Shown in pieces: positions 10,986-27,189 of a stretch of 64,000 nucleotides of DNA. The notes below the pieces were generated by a model. That model ran no database searches. It had not been told where the DNA came from and worked only from the letters and a program-made list of their open reading frames with translations. The stretch covers positions 60,756,911 to 60,820,910 of the forward strand of contig OX419760.1 of NCBI GenBank assembly GCA_948567375.1. Reading direction: 5' to 3'. Numbering within the stretch: the stretch's first letter is position 1; the number at the start of each line of letters is the position of its first letter. Source of the stretch: Lunularia cruciata. Taxonomy: Eukaryota; Streptophyta; Marchantiopsida; Lunulariales; Lunulariaceae. Made by a program: the position numbers and the translations under genes.

Positions 10986-13790
10986 ACTATAGATGCATGC
11001 GTCTTGAAGTGTTGAAACAGCCAGAGAAGGAGAAGTAGAAGGTGGCCATAGAAAGCCTCCCCGGAACTGTGTGCCGAATTAGCGGAGCAAATGTCAATAC
11101 TCCTCGAACTGGGTTTGTGTTCGAAAGCTCATGAATGCCAAGGCATAATACAACATATTGTGTATCACCAAACACCTTTGTATTCTATATCTCCTTTTCA
11201 CCCTTTTTCCAATTCTTTATGATTGAATCCAACAATAGACAGTTCATGTTTAAAGCAATTATAAATCAACATTTAATTCTTACTGAGATATTCAAAACCA
11301 AATTATATACCCAAAATATATCTCTTTTACGGCCATAAAGAGAGAGGATTTATTCATTAATACTTTACTTATGATTTAGGTAGGTCATCTCAGGATGATA
11401 AGTATATTTGGCTCTCCTTGAAAAATTTGGATTTACAATATGACACAGTTCTTATTTTCTTTGTATCTATTGTTACTAACGATAAAAATGTCATAGGTTG
11501 CCATGAATAACGTAAAATACCCGGCTTATCGAATACTTCACAATATCATGTCCTAAAATAATTAGTTTTTTTCTTACTTGACACTAAGTTTGGTACCATT
11601 ATTTAACATAAGTTTACTTATTGCATTCACTTCTGATCCATAGCAGCACCATGTGAAATTTTAGAATATAATGTTGAAAGCATTCATGACGAGCCCACGG
11701 AACATGTTTGATGTTGCATCTTCACTCCACTTCTATTCCATATTGGAACCGGGCGAGATTACAGCATTGTAATTTCCAGGTGTATAATAGGACTTCTCAA
11801 ACCTCGTCCTCACCTCGTCCGTCCTCAGTCCGGCCTTGGTTGGACGGACGCACGGACGGTCGTAATTTTGCGGCAAACCCGTGAGCTTGCCGAGGTGATC
11901 GCCTAGTGAAGCCCGGAACAAAAGAACCATCATGAACATCGCCGATATCTTCCTTATCGGAAAACGAGTTGTAAACTCCACATAGGATAGATTTATGGAG
12001 TGAACCACGAGTCACAAAACCATGATTTTGCGACCAAGTTTCCTTACCCAGTCATCCGAACCAGTCATCTTGCAGTCTATCGTAATGGACGGCTACACAA
12101 TTTCCCTCCTCCGGCGGCTCACTCTGTGGTTCCATGAAGACTTAACCGGGCATTCTGCCTCTCGCCGAGAGGATGAAACGGGTAACAACGGCACCTCCCG
12201 CAGTAAAAGTATTCGCCCGATGTTCCACACGCCTTGACGATTCATAACGAACAAGCGGAACATGTTTGATGCGACAAAGCACCCACAGGTAAGTCCTAAT
12301 GGAAACCTCAACTGCCCTATGTTTCAATGAATTCCAGTACGCTGCAAACGCGTGTACATCTAAAGCGACGTTTATCGTGATTAGAAGTCTAAGCGAAGGT
12401 AGCTCTTCTGAATGACAACTCAGGGCCACGGCTACATCGTTTGACAAAACGAATGGAGAAAGATCTTTACAATCCCACGTATTTACGTTCATGAGGCCCT
12501 CTAGAAGCGAAACTGGTAGGTTCTAACTTCTCTTAGATTCAGTCGACGCAGTCATGCGTGTTTGACTCTCCCCCGCTATGCGCTCCGGATTCACAAGACA
12601 GATAAACGGGTGATAAGGATGGTGGATTTACACGCTTCCCTAAAATTTGTACACGCACAAGTGACAACTGGTAAAATTGTGCTGCTGTTGTGAGGGCTGG
12701 AAAATGTTCGAATGGAATAACGCAAGGAAAATGCGGTACAAACAGAGGAATGGAGGCTTTTCCTAAATATAAGTGGTACAGAAGAAGCAGATGATCAGAA
12801 AGTACTCGTTCAATACATTTGATGATTTACGATGGAAGTCGTCATGGGAGATGCATAATCTAAGTTTTAGCCTCGGCCTAACTTATTCCTGGTGGATCTG
12901 GAAAAGCCTGTTCAAGTGGAACTAAGCACAAGGGTATCACCTTTACTCCAGGTCGACTGTATGGAAGCCTTGTGAAGCCGAATATTCTTCAGACGGGATT
13001 GATTCCGAATCACCCGAACTACACCGTTTACTCACCATGTTAGTAGTAATTAAGATTGCGGACGTAACAGCAAGTACCAAGTTTAGAACATACAAAAGTC
13101 GTCAAGTCTACTATACATTTCGAACGCTTGCAAGTGTCTATAACTGGGACAAAAGTAATGTATGCAGGAGATGCAGACATGCATAAGAGTACTCAATGTA
13201 GCTGTTTTAATATTGTTGAAGAGCACCGCCCTATTAGAACCAATTTACACCATGACCCACCAGGGTTCATGGGCGAAGAATTTAATCAATAAGACAAACT
13301 TTTTACTGGTAAATGCTACGGAGCATTGTTGACTGTATGTAAAATGCTCGGTAATTAATACATTCAAGAATGCATCGTAAAACTGGTTGCTGCCGATCAT
13401 GGTCAGCCTTATTGCACAGGCGCCATGAGCCATGGGCATTTCTAAATATGACAATATACCTCCGATCCAAGGAACCTCAACAACAAGACATTCAGATGCC
13501 CACGATTGCTAAAATCTTCCGCGAATGTTTACCTAGTGAACCCTTCTCAAAAGGTAGAAAAAATGAACCAACCAATCGCACACATAATTACCCCCAAGTT
13601 AAACCAAGGCTACAGAACTTCCCTATAGAAGAATGTAATGCCTCTTAAGGCACTTATGTCGCACTTATATCACAACTTACTGAACTCGCGTTGTAACTCA
13701 AGGCCAGCTCTGTGAGTCATCTAGCAGAAGACAGTAACAAACTTCTCAACGTCGATCCATCGAGGAATCGTCGTATGTAAAAATGACAAC
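10986..13790. other. Intergenic stretch between non-LTR copy A and the ARF-GAP gene
   Basis: No recognisable gene. From 11,730 to 12,500 base composition is more GC-rich and several overlapping open frames of 70-116 codons occur. The longest is on the minus strand at 12,492-12,142. None contains a domain I recognise. The part just before 13,790 probably holds the 3' untranslated region of the ARF-GAP gene. Confidence 0.4.
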
Positions 13791-18075
<4,285 letters not shown>

Positions 18076-18163
18076 TGTAGACTTCAGGGCAGGCAACCCT
18101 AGCTCATACAAGAGCCTCGATTACAAGTACTACAGTCGTCTTGTAGATTTCCAGTCAGCAACA

Positions 18164-18625
18164 ATAAGAAATCAAAGACCCAGATCAGATCAGAAAAATC
18201 CCGAACTTTCTGCTCCTGCTGTTTCTCCTCTTGCTCCCTTCCGTTATCGAAAGTAAAATGGCGAGCGCTGGAACTGTTGCTCCTGCTGTCTCTCTCTCTG
18301 CTGACGAACGGAGAAGGACAATAAGAAATCCAAGATCAGATCAGAAAAACCCCGACCTTTCTGCTCCTGCTTGCTCCTGCTTGCTCCTCCTCTTCCTCCC
18401 TTCCGTTATCCAAAGTAAAATGGTGAGCGCTGGAACTGCTGTTCCTGCTGTCTCTCTGTCGACGAACGGAGAAGGACGATAAGAAATCAAAGATCAGATC
18501 AGAGAAACCCGGAACTTTCTGCTCCTGCTGCTCCTCCTCTTCCTCCCTTACGTTATCGAAAGCAAAATGGCGAGCGCTGGAACTGCTGCTCCTGCTGTCT
18601 CTCTCCTCTCTCTGTCGTCGACGAA
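18164..18625. repeat. Triplicated ~155-bp unit upstream of the ARF-GAP gene
   Basis: Three tandem copies begin near 18,164, 18,320 and 18,480. Each has AAGAAATC, then a doubled GATCA, then CCGAACTTTCTGCTCCTGCT or a close variant, then CCCTTCCGTTATCGAAAG, then AAAATGGCGAGCGCTGGAACTG. Each therefore carries an ATG in a similar context (18,258, 18,420 and 18,567), opening an Ala/Ser/Val-rich frame. It lies about 90-550 bp upstream of the ARF-GAP start and may hold its promoter or the start of a divergent transcript. Confidence 0.85.
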
Positions 18626-18770
18626 GGACGACTACGACGAGCACGAGGAGAAACGACAGACACGTTGCTTCCTTTCCTCGGAGAGATCCAATACACCCAG
18701 CAGATATTTCCCTGTTTGCGAAGAGGTATGTGGGGAAGACAAAGGCGGGGATGATCCTGGAATGAAGTGA
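18567..18770 (+). other. Candidate divergent short open frame
   Basis: A 67-codon plus-strand frame starts at the ATG of the third repeat unit and reads MASAGTAAPAVSLLSLS, followed by a charged D/E/K/R-rich stretch. A GTATGT donor-like site lies inside it near 18,726, so it could be a first exon. I recognise no domain and find no following exon. It may equally be 5' untranslated sequence of a divergent transcript. Confidence 0.2.
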
Positions 18771-19200
18771 AATTTGTCTGAAATTGACTGGCCTGTGCTA
18801 AGAAAAAGTAATTCCTGTTATTCAAAAGTATTAGTTGTTTCAACCGAACGCCGGGGACGCATGTATTCTTTGGAGACGGATGGCACTGACAGAAATTTCT
18901 CTCGATGCTACGGACGTTTCTTTGGACGGTCCATCACCCCCTCGTAAAAGTGGATTAAATGTAGAATAAAATGTTGATTGAAGTTTATGTGTAAAGATGT
19001 GTTTAAGGCTTGGTACGCAGACCTTGTATTGCAATCTTTGGCACACCAAGGCTGAGTTCCTAGGATCTGAATAGTTACGAGGAGAGAGTGGAAAATCAAC
19101 ATCTGTGATAGAGGTGTACGCGCTCCATAGGCCCTCATCTTGATTTTATTAGATGCTCGAGCTGTTGTCACCTCAAACACTTGCTCAACTAGTCTGGTTG
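18745..19200 (-). repeat. Interspersed repeat X, minus-strand copy
   Basis: The reverse complement of this segment aligns along its length with 46,415-46,880. Shared blocks include CAACCAGAC..AGTTGAGCA, GACA(A/G)CAGCTCGAGCA, CTAATAAAATCAAGA, a block around ACTCAGCCTTGGT, and AAGAAACGTC. Divergence is moderate, with small indels. There is no coding frame common to both copies and no recognised family. Confidence 0.8.
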
Positions 19201-21340
19201 GAAGTGCATGTGGTATTGGAAATTTTGAAACTTCTTGTATTTTCCTTTACTATGTATACTTAATAAGCGTAATTTGTAAAAAAGAAGTTAATCCCTATGT
19301 TAGACACTTCAACTCTCTATAACTACGAGTTGCATTATGCGTCAGATCGGAAATGACAATTAGTCGGAGTGGACAAGCAAAGTAAATAGGTATGGCTAAT
19401 TTGTTCCGTTTTCTCTGGAACCAATTTGAAGATAGTTACGTAACTGCAACTACTTCTGAAATTTTAAAATTTTCTAACTATAACATATAATAAGGCATTC
19501 GCATATTACCAATTGACGAGTATATATATTTATTTATACGTGTCATTTATAAAATTGTTGTTTCTTTAATTTTAATCCTTTTCCTGCTCTAGACAAGTGC
19601 GACTTTCGCTAAAAGTTTTGCTATAACTCTCCATAAGTGCAATTATTGAAATGAAATTTTCTAGAAAACTAATAAACGTCTGTAAATGAATCTCCAGGAC
19701 GGATCCCATGGATTGCACTTATCCAGAGTAGTTGGACTTGTTGATATGGAATTGAATAAGGTTTGTAATGAAATACAGTATTGTCATATGTACATTTATG
19801 GACATAGAACGTTAGGAACTAGAACAACGTATCGAACCCACATGTATAAGCTATCAAACTTTCGGCTTTTTTCGGCTTTTTTTTCTGTTTTTATGCTTTT
19901 TTTAATATTCCAAGGAGCCTCTCCGCTGAACTCTAACCAAAGATATATATAGTTCACTCTCATAAGTGCTAGTTGAGAAAGTGCCACTCTCAGTCGGTGC
20001 GATGAGTTTGGCTGGACACCAAAAAGTACTCAATAGTAGTCTTTACAACATTAGTACTTGTGCTGATTTTGCATTTATGGGAAGATAAAATTAGTGGAGA
20101 CATGTGAATAAGTACTAGAAACCTAGAAAATATAGATAATCATGAGCATTTGTATCACCATCATCACACTAACATTCTTATGACAAAATACCCACTGGAA
20201 TTACAAGCAAGTGTGGAAAGTAGTTTTTACAACAGTGTTCTGCCAGGTCAATTTATGCATTAAGAGGTTCGCTCGATATTTTAACTTCACTTTCACAAGT
20301 AGTTTTTCTACCCAGTCATGATGAACTATTTATGTTTAATCAAACAAAAGAATGGTTAGAATTTTTTTCAGCGCCTAAATTAATTCAATTATGCAATGAT
20401 TTCACTTACTAAATTGTAGCTAGTATTCACTCCTATACGATCATCGTAAATGCAATGTATATCGGTAATATCATTGAATTTTGACAGAATATGGGTATCC
20501 TCTCATATGAGAATGGGTGAAGTTGGGGTAAAAATGAATGGTTAGAACTAACTACTTTTCAGTTCGTTCACTCAGGAGCAAATAGACTTGCTATATATGA
20601 CATTACATGTATTGTTTCTCAAGAGAAGTAGAGACATAAGAAAATAGAATATATGAAATGGTTGCTCATAATAAAAAGAAATAGTTTGAGCTAAGTATTA
20701 ATTCATTTAACTCGACTCTATTAGCACATAGATGTGGTAGCATTCTAATATTTATGTTAAAGAATAAAATCATGAGTGAAACTATAAGAAAGTAGTGTGC
20801 ACAAAATCCTTATTCCTTAATATAGCCAAAATTAATAGATCCAAAAATAGTACAGTAAATTGTCTTTCCACTATTAATTATATTAGGGAATTATATCATT
20901 AGAGCCCCAAGAAAGTATAGTACACTAAATGGTTCTTCCCTTATAGAGCTGCAAGCAAGTAATGCAAAGGGTATCCCAATACCACTTCTATAAAGACAAA
21001 TAGGTAGATCCATGATGAAGTGAAATAATTCTCCTTGCCTTACCACTTCTATTAAAGTTAACTTTCATTGAGCTACAAAAAATAGATTAAAATAGTTTTT
21101 ACATCAAAACGTGGTTAAAGGAATAAAATCAATATAGATGCAAGTTTATAAATTTAGCCTCAAGCACATTGGTAATTGGTCAAGAAATAATAATGTTAAA
21201 ACAACAAGTAGTAAAGTATGCATCCTTGTATTAGCACATTTGTCAAAGAATAAATAAAAGTAGACATACTCAATTATAATATGAATAGAAACTAATAGAG
21301 GCTTATGTATACATAAAAAAAGGCAACCACATGAATAACA

Positions 21341-21420
21341 AGATGGAAGAAGGAGTGGAAGACCTCATCAAGCCATGTGAGGATAAAATGAAAGAGTTCA
21401 AAAAGTGTTAAGTCTCAATA
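21341..21420 (-). mobile_element. 3' tail fragment of the non-LTR element family
   Basis: In reverse complement it carries the tail phrases CATGGCTTGATGAGGTCTTCC and a degraded upstream part, in the same order as the tails of copies A-C. Only about 80 bp survive. Confidence 0.6.
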
Positions 21421-21753
21421 ATATTGGTATGAATTGAGGGTTTAAGGTATAACATAAGTAGAGTAAACTATGGGCATATTTTTTTTCAAGGAAAAAACCT
21501 ATTAAAGCAACAATTGGGTAGATAAATTTATCTTCAAACTAGCACTTGTAGTGGAATAAAACTAATAAACTTGCTTGAACTAGAGGATTAAAATTCAAGC
21601 ATCTTCAAATTAGTACTTCTATTATGGAATGAATAATATAATTGCATGCAACTCATTAGATAATACTCATTTTATCAACAATATAAATATTAGGAAATAC
21701 ACACATACTCAAAGTAACTCACCCTAACAATTATAGTATCAATGCAAAATAAA

Positions 21754-21754
<1 letters not shown>

Positions 21755-21789
<35 letters not shown>
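21755..21789. repeat. (TA)n microsatellite
   Basis: An uninterrupted TA dinucleotide run of about 17 units. Confidence 0.95.
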
Positions 21790-21791
<2 letters not shown>

Positions 21792-22099
21792 ATAAATAAT
21801 AAAAAATAGAAGCATATAATTAGGGATAAAAATTTTAACTCTAAAAATTCATGAATGAAAAATTGAAAATATTTGAACACTGCCATATAGTTGTGCATGT
21901 TTTTAAAGTTAAATATGTTTATGTGTAAAGCCACATATAAGTTATGCATTCTTGAATCTTTACCAATATGTAATATTTCTTGGTTGGAGCCTTTTGAGGA
22001 TTTTTTTTCCTAAGATTTAAAAGGTATAAGGACAATCTTACTTTCTTTGTCTAACTTTTGATGATTCATAATATCTTTTGTAATCTAGGTTGTGATGGT

Positions 22100-22460
22100 C
22101 AACGTAGATCATATATATATTGCTACACAATATACATCGCTTTCAGCAGCATACACTATAGAAGCACAACTCACACATAAGGCATAAATGAACTTAAAGT
22201 GTCACAATAATCAATCCTTTTTCAACTTGGATCACACTCAAACAGATTGGTACTTGATCATTCACTCAACACTCTATCATGTCTTTATTACAATCAAGAC
22301 ACACCCACTCTAGCTAAGAGACTCTAGATGACGCTTGTTGATCTTTGTCCACCATAGCCAAGAGCTTGAAGGCTCAAAATTAGAGAAGTAAGCACTCAGG
22401 AGCTACACTTCAAAGGTATACCTCTTTGCTTGACCTAAGTCTCTAGCCCTAACCTTGTTG
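22100..22460 (-). mobile_element. Inverted LTR fragment of the methyltransferase-bearing gypsy family
   Basis: Its reverse complement matches the 3' two-thirds of the LTRs at 22,477-22,916 and 31,828-32,266. Shared blocks include GGTATAC, TTGGCTATGGTGGACA, CTTAGCTAGAGTG and the final TTGATTATTGT. It also covers a ~100-bp block (CTTATGTGTGAGTTGTGCTT, CTATAGTGTATG) found next to the 3' LTR. It sits head-to-head against the 5' LTR of copy 1. Confidence 0.8.
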
Positions 22461-22476
22461 CCAATAATATGAACGG

Positions 22477-22916
22477 TGTCACGCCATTTGCAGTGTCACA
22501 TCTAGATTGCTCAGACACTGGAGTTCTAGTGATAGTGGTTAGAGTTATTTCAGTAGTTTCTCAAAGACTACTTTCCAATGGCCAGATTGCATGTTTGAGA
22601 ATAGACTTCACGGTGGGGCCCATCATCACTTTGCACCATTTGCACTGTCAAGTGTGCCATCAATGGGACCATTAGGGTTTTAGACCTAGCTCAAGTCCAG
22701 GGGTATACTTTTGAAGTGTAGCTATAGAGAGCTCACTTCTTTGATATTGAGCCTTTGAGTTCTTGGCTATGGTGGACAGAGGCCGGCAAGCGTCACCTAG
22801 ATTCCCTTAGCTAGAGTGGGTGTGGCTTGACTATGATCAATGCCCAATTGTTGGTAGTTTATAGAGTGATAAATCAAATACTGATATGAGTTGAGTGGAT
22901 TCGAGAGTTGTAAACA
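22477..22916 (+). repeat. 5' LTR of gypsy copy 1
   Basis: The repeat begins near TGTCACGCCATTTG and ends near GAGTTGTAAACA. It aligns with 31,828-32,266 over its whole length, including GTCACATCTAGATTGCTC, CATCACTTTGCACCATTTGC, TTGGCTATGGTGGACAGAGG and CAATGCCCAATTGTTGGTAG. Divergence is visible throughout, so the element is not recent. End positions are good to a few bases. Confidence 0.82.
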
Positions 22917-24295
22917 AGCGGATTCCATCAGAGAAGTGAAATCAGGGGGAAATCAAGTGCAAGAACTTTGAGTGTTGGTGGTATCTCCAAGCTTGGGGGA
23001 TTGTTTGTAGCTCGATTGAAGTTCAGTTTTTCTTTGGTGTGCAGAAGCTCGTTGCTTGATGCACATTTGGCAGTAAGGCGGATGGTGTGTGGAAGCGTTG
23101 GCCAAATTTTGAGCAAAGAAGAAGCAATTTTTGAGCATTGGTTGTGATTTTGAGCTTAGTAGGTGAAGGCATGACCAATTTGTTGCAAGTTGGGCTCAAA
23201 AAGTAAAATTGAAGGTGGAGTTGTGAAGCTATTCTTGTGAATTTGTAATTTGGAGAAACTTGTGTTTTCAATTTGGCTCAAGTTAAGAGTTAGTGGGGGA
23301 TTTGGTGGTCAGCTAAATTTAGGGTATATGTCAAATTTTATGTCAGATTTTGCTGGAGTTTATGTTAGATTTTGGCCAGATTTAGAGGAGTTTTGCTGGT
23401 TTGCTAAATTTAGAGGAGTTTTGCCAGTTTGGAGGACTTTCACAAATTTGGAGGAGTTTCACCAAATTTTGGAGGAGGTTCGAAGTGGCAAGAAGAAAGG
23501 CCTCATTTGGCATTTAGAGGCTTTGAGACATAGGGCTATGAGAGGCTACAAAGGCCTAGATGGGCCAACAAGCCAACTTGTTTGCGTGAGGCTAGCTAGT
23601 ATAGAGTAGATCTTGGTCATTGGTTGGCAAAATCTGCCCATACTACTAGATTGTGTGCAATAGGGTTTGACCCCTAGATCCCTTGTTTCTAGATTGGTGC
23701 CCTAGCCAATTGGTCCACCCTCACTTGTTGTCCTGGTGATTGTGCCATTGTTATCTATACACTTGTAGCTTTGGCTAGGAGAAGCAATTTCATCCCATTC
23801 TTAGTGATCCTGGTAGCTTAGGACTTAGATACAAACTTCTCTTATGTCAAATGCCAAATGGTGGCAGAGTCAATCCCATGTTTTTTTATGAGATGGAGGG
23901 TTTTCATTTAAATTTCTTGTGATTGGACCTCCTCCATTCTCTATTTCTTGTTTGTGCAGCACGTTTGTGTGAGGTGCCTTGACTTTTGAACGTTGATGCT
24001 CTGGTGTGCTCTTGGTAGTGAGGCTGGAGTGATGACCAGTCAGAATACCTTTGTTTCTCTTTGGTGATGCAAGAAGTGATTACCTATTGATCGTGAGAGT
24101 GTGTGATGTGATGGCAGGTTATAGGTTGCACTTTCCCCTAGTGTAGTTATCTTTGTTAGAGTTATATTAGTGGGTGTTGTTTTGTGGGTATTGGCACTTG
24201 GTGGTGCTTAGTTGATGTTGGCACTCGGTGGTGCTTAGTTGGTGTTGGCACTTGGTGAGGGACTTGTGGTTGTAGTTTGTGGTTACTTTGCCACA
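22917..24295 (+). other. 5' leader of gypsy copy 1
   Basis: The region between the 5' LTR and the gag start is non-coding. Its open frame at 23,250-23,609 is made of repeated TTTGGAGGAGTTT phrases and is not protein-like. From about 24,170 to 24,260 a ~27-bp phrase (GTTGGCACTTGGTGGTGCTTA) is repeated three times. Confidence 0.6.
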
Positions 24296-26380
24296 ATGGA
24301 GTTTGTTGGGGATTCTAGAGGAGTTAGCCCTATAGTACATAGTGAGTTTACTCAAAGAAGCACTCGATATCAACTTGTATCTCAAGTCCCAGTGAGGGAG
24401 GAGATTGACTCTGAGTTGGAGTTTGACACATGAACTGATTCAGTTGAGAGTGCACTTGGTGTATCTGCATTGTTATTGTGGGATATGGACAAGATTTATG
24501 GGGCCTCTAAAAGCCCTAGATGTTACTTTGGTACAATGGGTACCATTGAGTTGGGTGACTTCATCCAAGAGTTCAATAGTTAGTATGATCTATAGTAGAT
24601 GCAAAACTCGACTTTGTTTATGCCTTTCATGGCATGGAAAGGGTTGTTTCAACATTTGGAGGGTCTGTTGATGGATGACTACCATGAGTTTAGGAGAGCT
24701 CATTTGGAGGAGATTGAGTTATGGAGATATTATTGGTCTCCAAACTATATCTCTATCACTTCAGGCTTGGTTGCCAGGAGTAGATCGGCTATACCTATAA
24801 GTTCTAGCTCGAGTAGTGTTGGTGGAGCTAGTGGAGGTGCACTAGCTGGAGATAATGCTACTACAAGTTGAGGTACCTCTACATGAGGTGGTGTGGTACC
24901 GGGGTTTAACCTCATGGTGGAGTTCTTCTTGTGTTGGAGGTAGAACTACCAGGGAGTGTGGATTGACAAGCTGAGGAGCTTGTAGGAGTTCCAGTGAAAG
25001 GTTGGAGAGAGCTTACACAAGGGCATACACTTGCATGAGGCAGATGATTAGTTTCACTCAAGGAGTTACTTAGGCCCAGGCAGTCCAGTTTTGGTATGGG
25101 ATACTGGATAGGGAGTTGCAACGTAGAGTTTGTGATGCTACATTGTTACATGCTACTTCACCTACTTTGGCAGTGGTCTTTGGTTTGGTTGAGCATATTG
25201 AGCTCAACATGGTGGAGGAGAGAGTGCTGACATCTGGATTTGGTAGGGAGACCTCATCCACGGCTATAACTTCTTCTAGAGTGCAGTAGAGTGCACCACA
25301 CCTAGTTGGTTTTCAAGGATAGGATGGACAACCCAAATCTTATGGAGCAAATGGAGGGTCTAGTGGAGCTAGACCCTTACCTTCATTTTTGGGTCAACAA
25401 CAGCCAATGAGTAGTGGTGTTGCTTGTTGGACTTGTGGTGGACCTCACCATAGGAGAGAGTGTACTCAAGGCAACAGACCTAATACCTCTAGTGCATCAC
25501 AGCCAACACAAAGGCAATGTGAGCATTGCCACAAATTTGGTCACACTAATGATTGAAGCTTTGACCTACACCCGGAAGTTACGGAGTGATAGGGCTATTA
25601 TGGCAAGTAGTAGAGGAACTCTAGGTCATGGAAGACGAGGTGGTAAAGGTGGTGGTAGAGGATCTATACCTAATAGAGGTGCAATACCTACCCTTACTTT
25701 TGATATAGTTATGGCTACTCGGATTGAGCAGTTGGAGCAAAGATTGGCTAGTATGGCCATTGCTCCGAGATCAGATTCGGGTGCTGAGGCTTCCACCTCA
25801 TATGCTGGTGATAGAGATGCTTTGGACTTCATGTGTGGAGCAGCTTAGGTGGATGCATCTGCAATAGTGACTAGGAGTGCATTACGTGCTTCAGAACCTA
25901 GAGGAGCATCAATGGAGTTGGACCTACAAAGAGGAGAGGTTGGAACACAGGTTAGACTTCCTCGGTCTTTCATGCTATTTGAGGCATTGCAGACAACATC
26001 CATGGCTCCTTAACGTCCCAATGCAAGTGTGGTAGGTGGTGATGGAGTGCATGATTGACTACCTGCTAGTCAGCCACCTGCTACTACACAGACTGAGTCT
26101 AGCATGATGTTGGGGGTGGCTCAAATGATTATGCAATGCTCTTTATTTTTAACCAATGACATCTTTACATTGGAAGTTGACCCATCCCCAATGTTCCGGT
26201 TGGCTGCCATGCTTTATGAGAGTAGGGATGATGCGGTTCCTACTATTAGAGCAGAGGTGGTTGGTAGTGGAGCTAACTTGGTTGAGGAGCATGGGATCTG
26301 TTCAGCGACCAATGGTTTATGGCAGGCAGCAATGGCTAGACTAGAGGAGTTGCCAACTAGACCGGCCTTTGAGAGAGCGT
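24296..26380 (+). pseudogene. gag of gypsy copy 1 (capsid and two zinc knuckles)
   Basis: The frame opens at ATG 24,296 (MEFVGDSRGVS) and is soon broken by stops. Capsid-like sequence continues through about 25,000-25,300 with several stops. Two nucleocapsid knuckles follow in one frame: CWTCGGPHHRREC (25,425-25,463, CX2CX3HX4C) and CEHCHKFGHTND (25,518-25,553). The final Cys of the second is lost at a stop; the second copy keeps it (FGHTIDRC on the minus strand near 40,760). A Gly/Arg-rich segment and a coiled-coil-like stretch (RIEQLEQRL, near 25,720) come next. The gag would package the genomic RNA. Confidence 0.75.
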
Positions 26381-26459
26381 AGTTCACACCTGGTGTTGTC
26401 CTATTGGATAACCAAAGGGGGATTTTCTGCTTGGTGGGACTTTCAGGGAAGGTCTATCC

Positions 26460-26760
26460 ACCATAGAGAGTCTTGTTAGACTCTGGTGCGTAACCCCTTA
26501 TGTTGGGGAAGGTTGCAGTAGTCAGTCTGGAGTTACGGAGGACCGATGTAGAGAGGTGTCCATTTCAGATCCAAACATCTCTAGGTGGTGGGTCAACACA
26601 ATACATCACACGTGGGGAGCTTGTGGTCCAAGTTCAGCCTGGTCATCCAACTGAAAGCTTGGTGGTGAGAGCTCAAGCTATTGCGACAATAGTTGAGTCA
26701 TATGATGTGCTAGTTGGGAGAGCAATGTTATACCCCACGGGTTTCAACATTGACTATTAG
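26460..26760 (+). pseudogene. Aspartic protease of gypsy copy 1
   Basis: LLDSGA at 26,473-26,490 is the retroviral-type protease active-site signature with its catalytic Asp. A stop follows directly, where the family usually has another residue before PLML. The second half (SYDVLVGRAML, near 26,700-26,730) matches the flap and C-terminal part of plant gypsy proteases. This domain would mature the polyprotein. Confidence 0.75.
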
Positions 26761-27189
26761 GAGGAGACAATCTCCCATAGACCAAGTTGGCAGTCTAGTG
26801 AAGGAAGAGTATGTTGCCTACCAGTACATTTAAGTAGTGATAGTCTTGGCTTACTACAGTCCGGGACCATGGCAACATAAGTTTTAGCTTTTAGTGGTGC
26901 AATTACTTGGCCTGGTGACTTGTTGGAGGGGAAGGCCCATGTAGAAGATACTCTAATACCAAAGGAGATCACTCGGATTTGGAGTACAAGTAGGATTGTT
27001 CCATCCACCTTGGATGTTCTATTGTGGAGTTCAGAGGAGACATTGCAACAACATGCAGATAAGTTGGTGCAACAGGCTTGGAGTGGAGCCTTCATACCAT
27101 TAGGAGATGAGTGTGAGGATGAGCCTCCAGAGTCAATTACTTTGACACCTTTGGATACCACACTCATTGCTTGGCGGTACCCAATAGAG

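Larger units (their letters stand above)
19201..22090. other. Long AT-rich intergenic stretch
   Basis: No gene or RNA recognised in nearly 2.9 kb. It holds a (TA)n microsatellite at 21,755-21,789 and one non-LTR tail fragment (annotated separately). Short open frames, such as 19,686-19,952, lack coding character. Confidence 0.5.

Noticed and set aside
18336-18644. 102-codon minus-strand open frame rich in Glu, Arg and Ser
   Set aside because: It is the antisense reading of the triplicated CTCCTGCT-rich repeat; low complexity explains the open frame.
23250-23609. 119-codon plus-strand open frame in the leader of gypsy copy 1
   Set aside because: It is made of repeated TTTGGAGGAG phrases, has no domain, and lies between the LTR and gag where a non-coding leader is normal.
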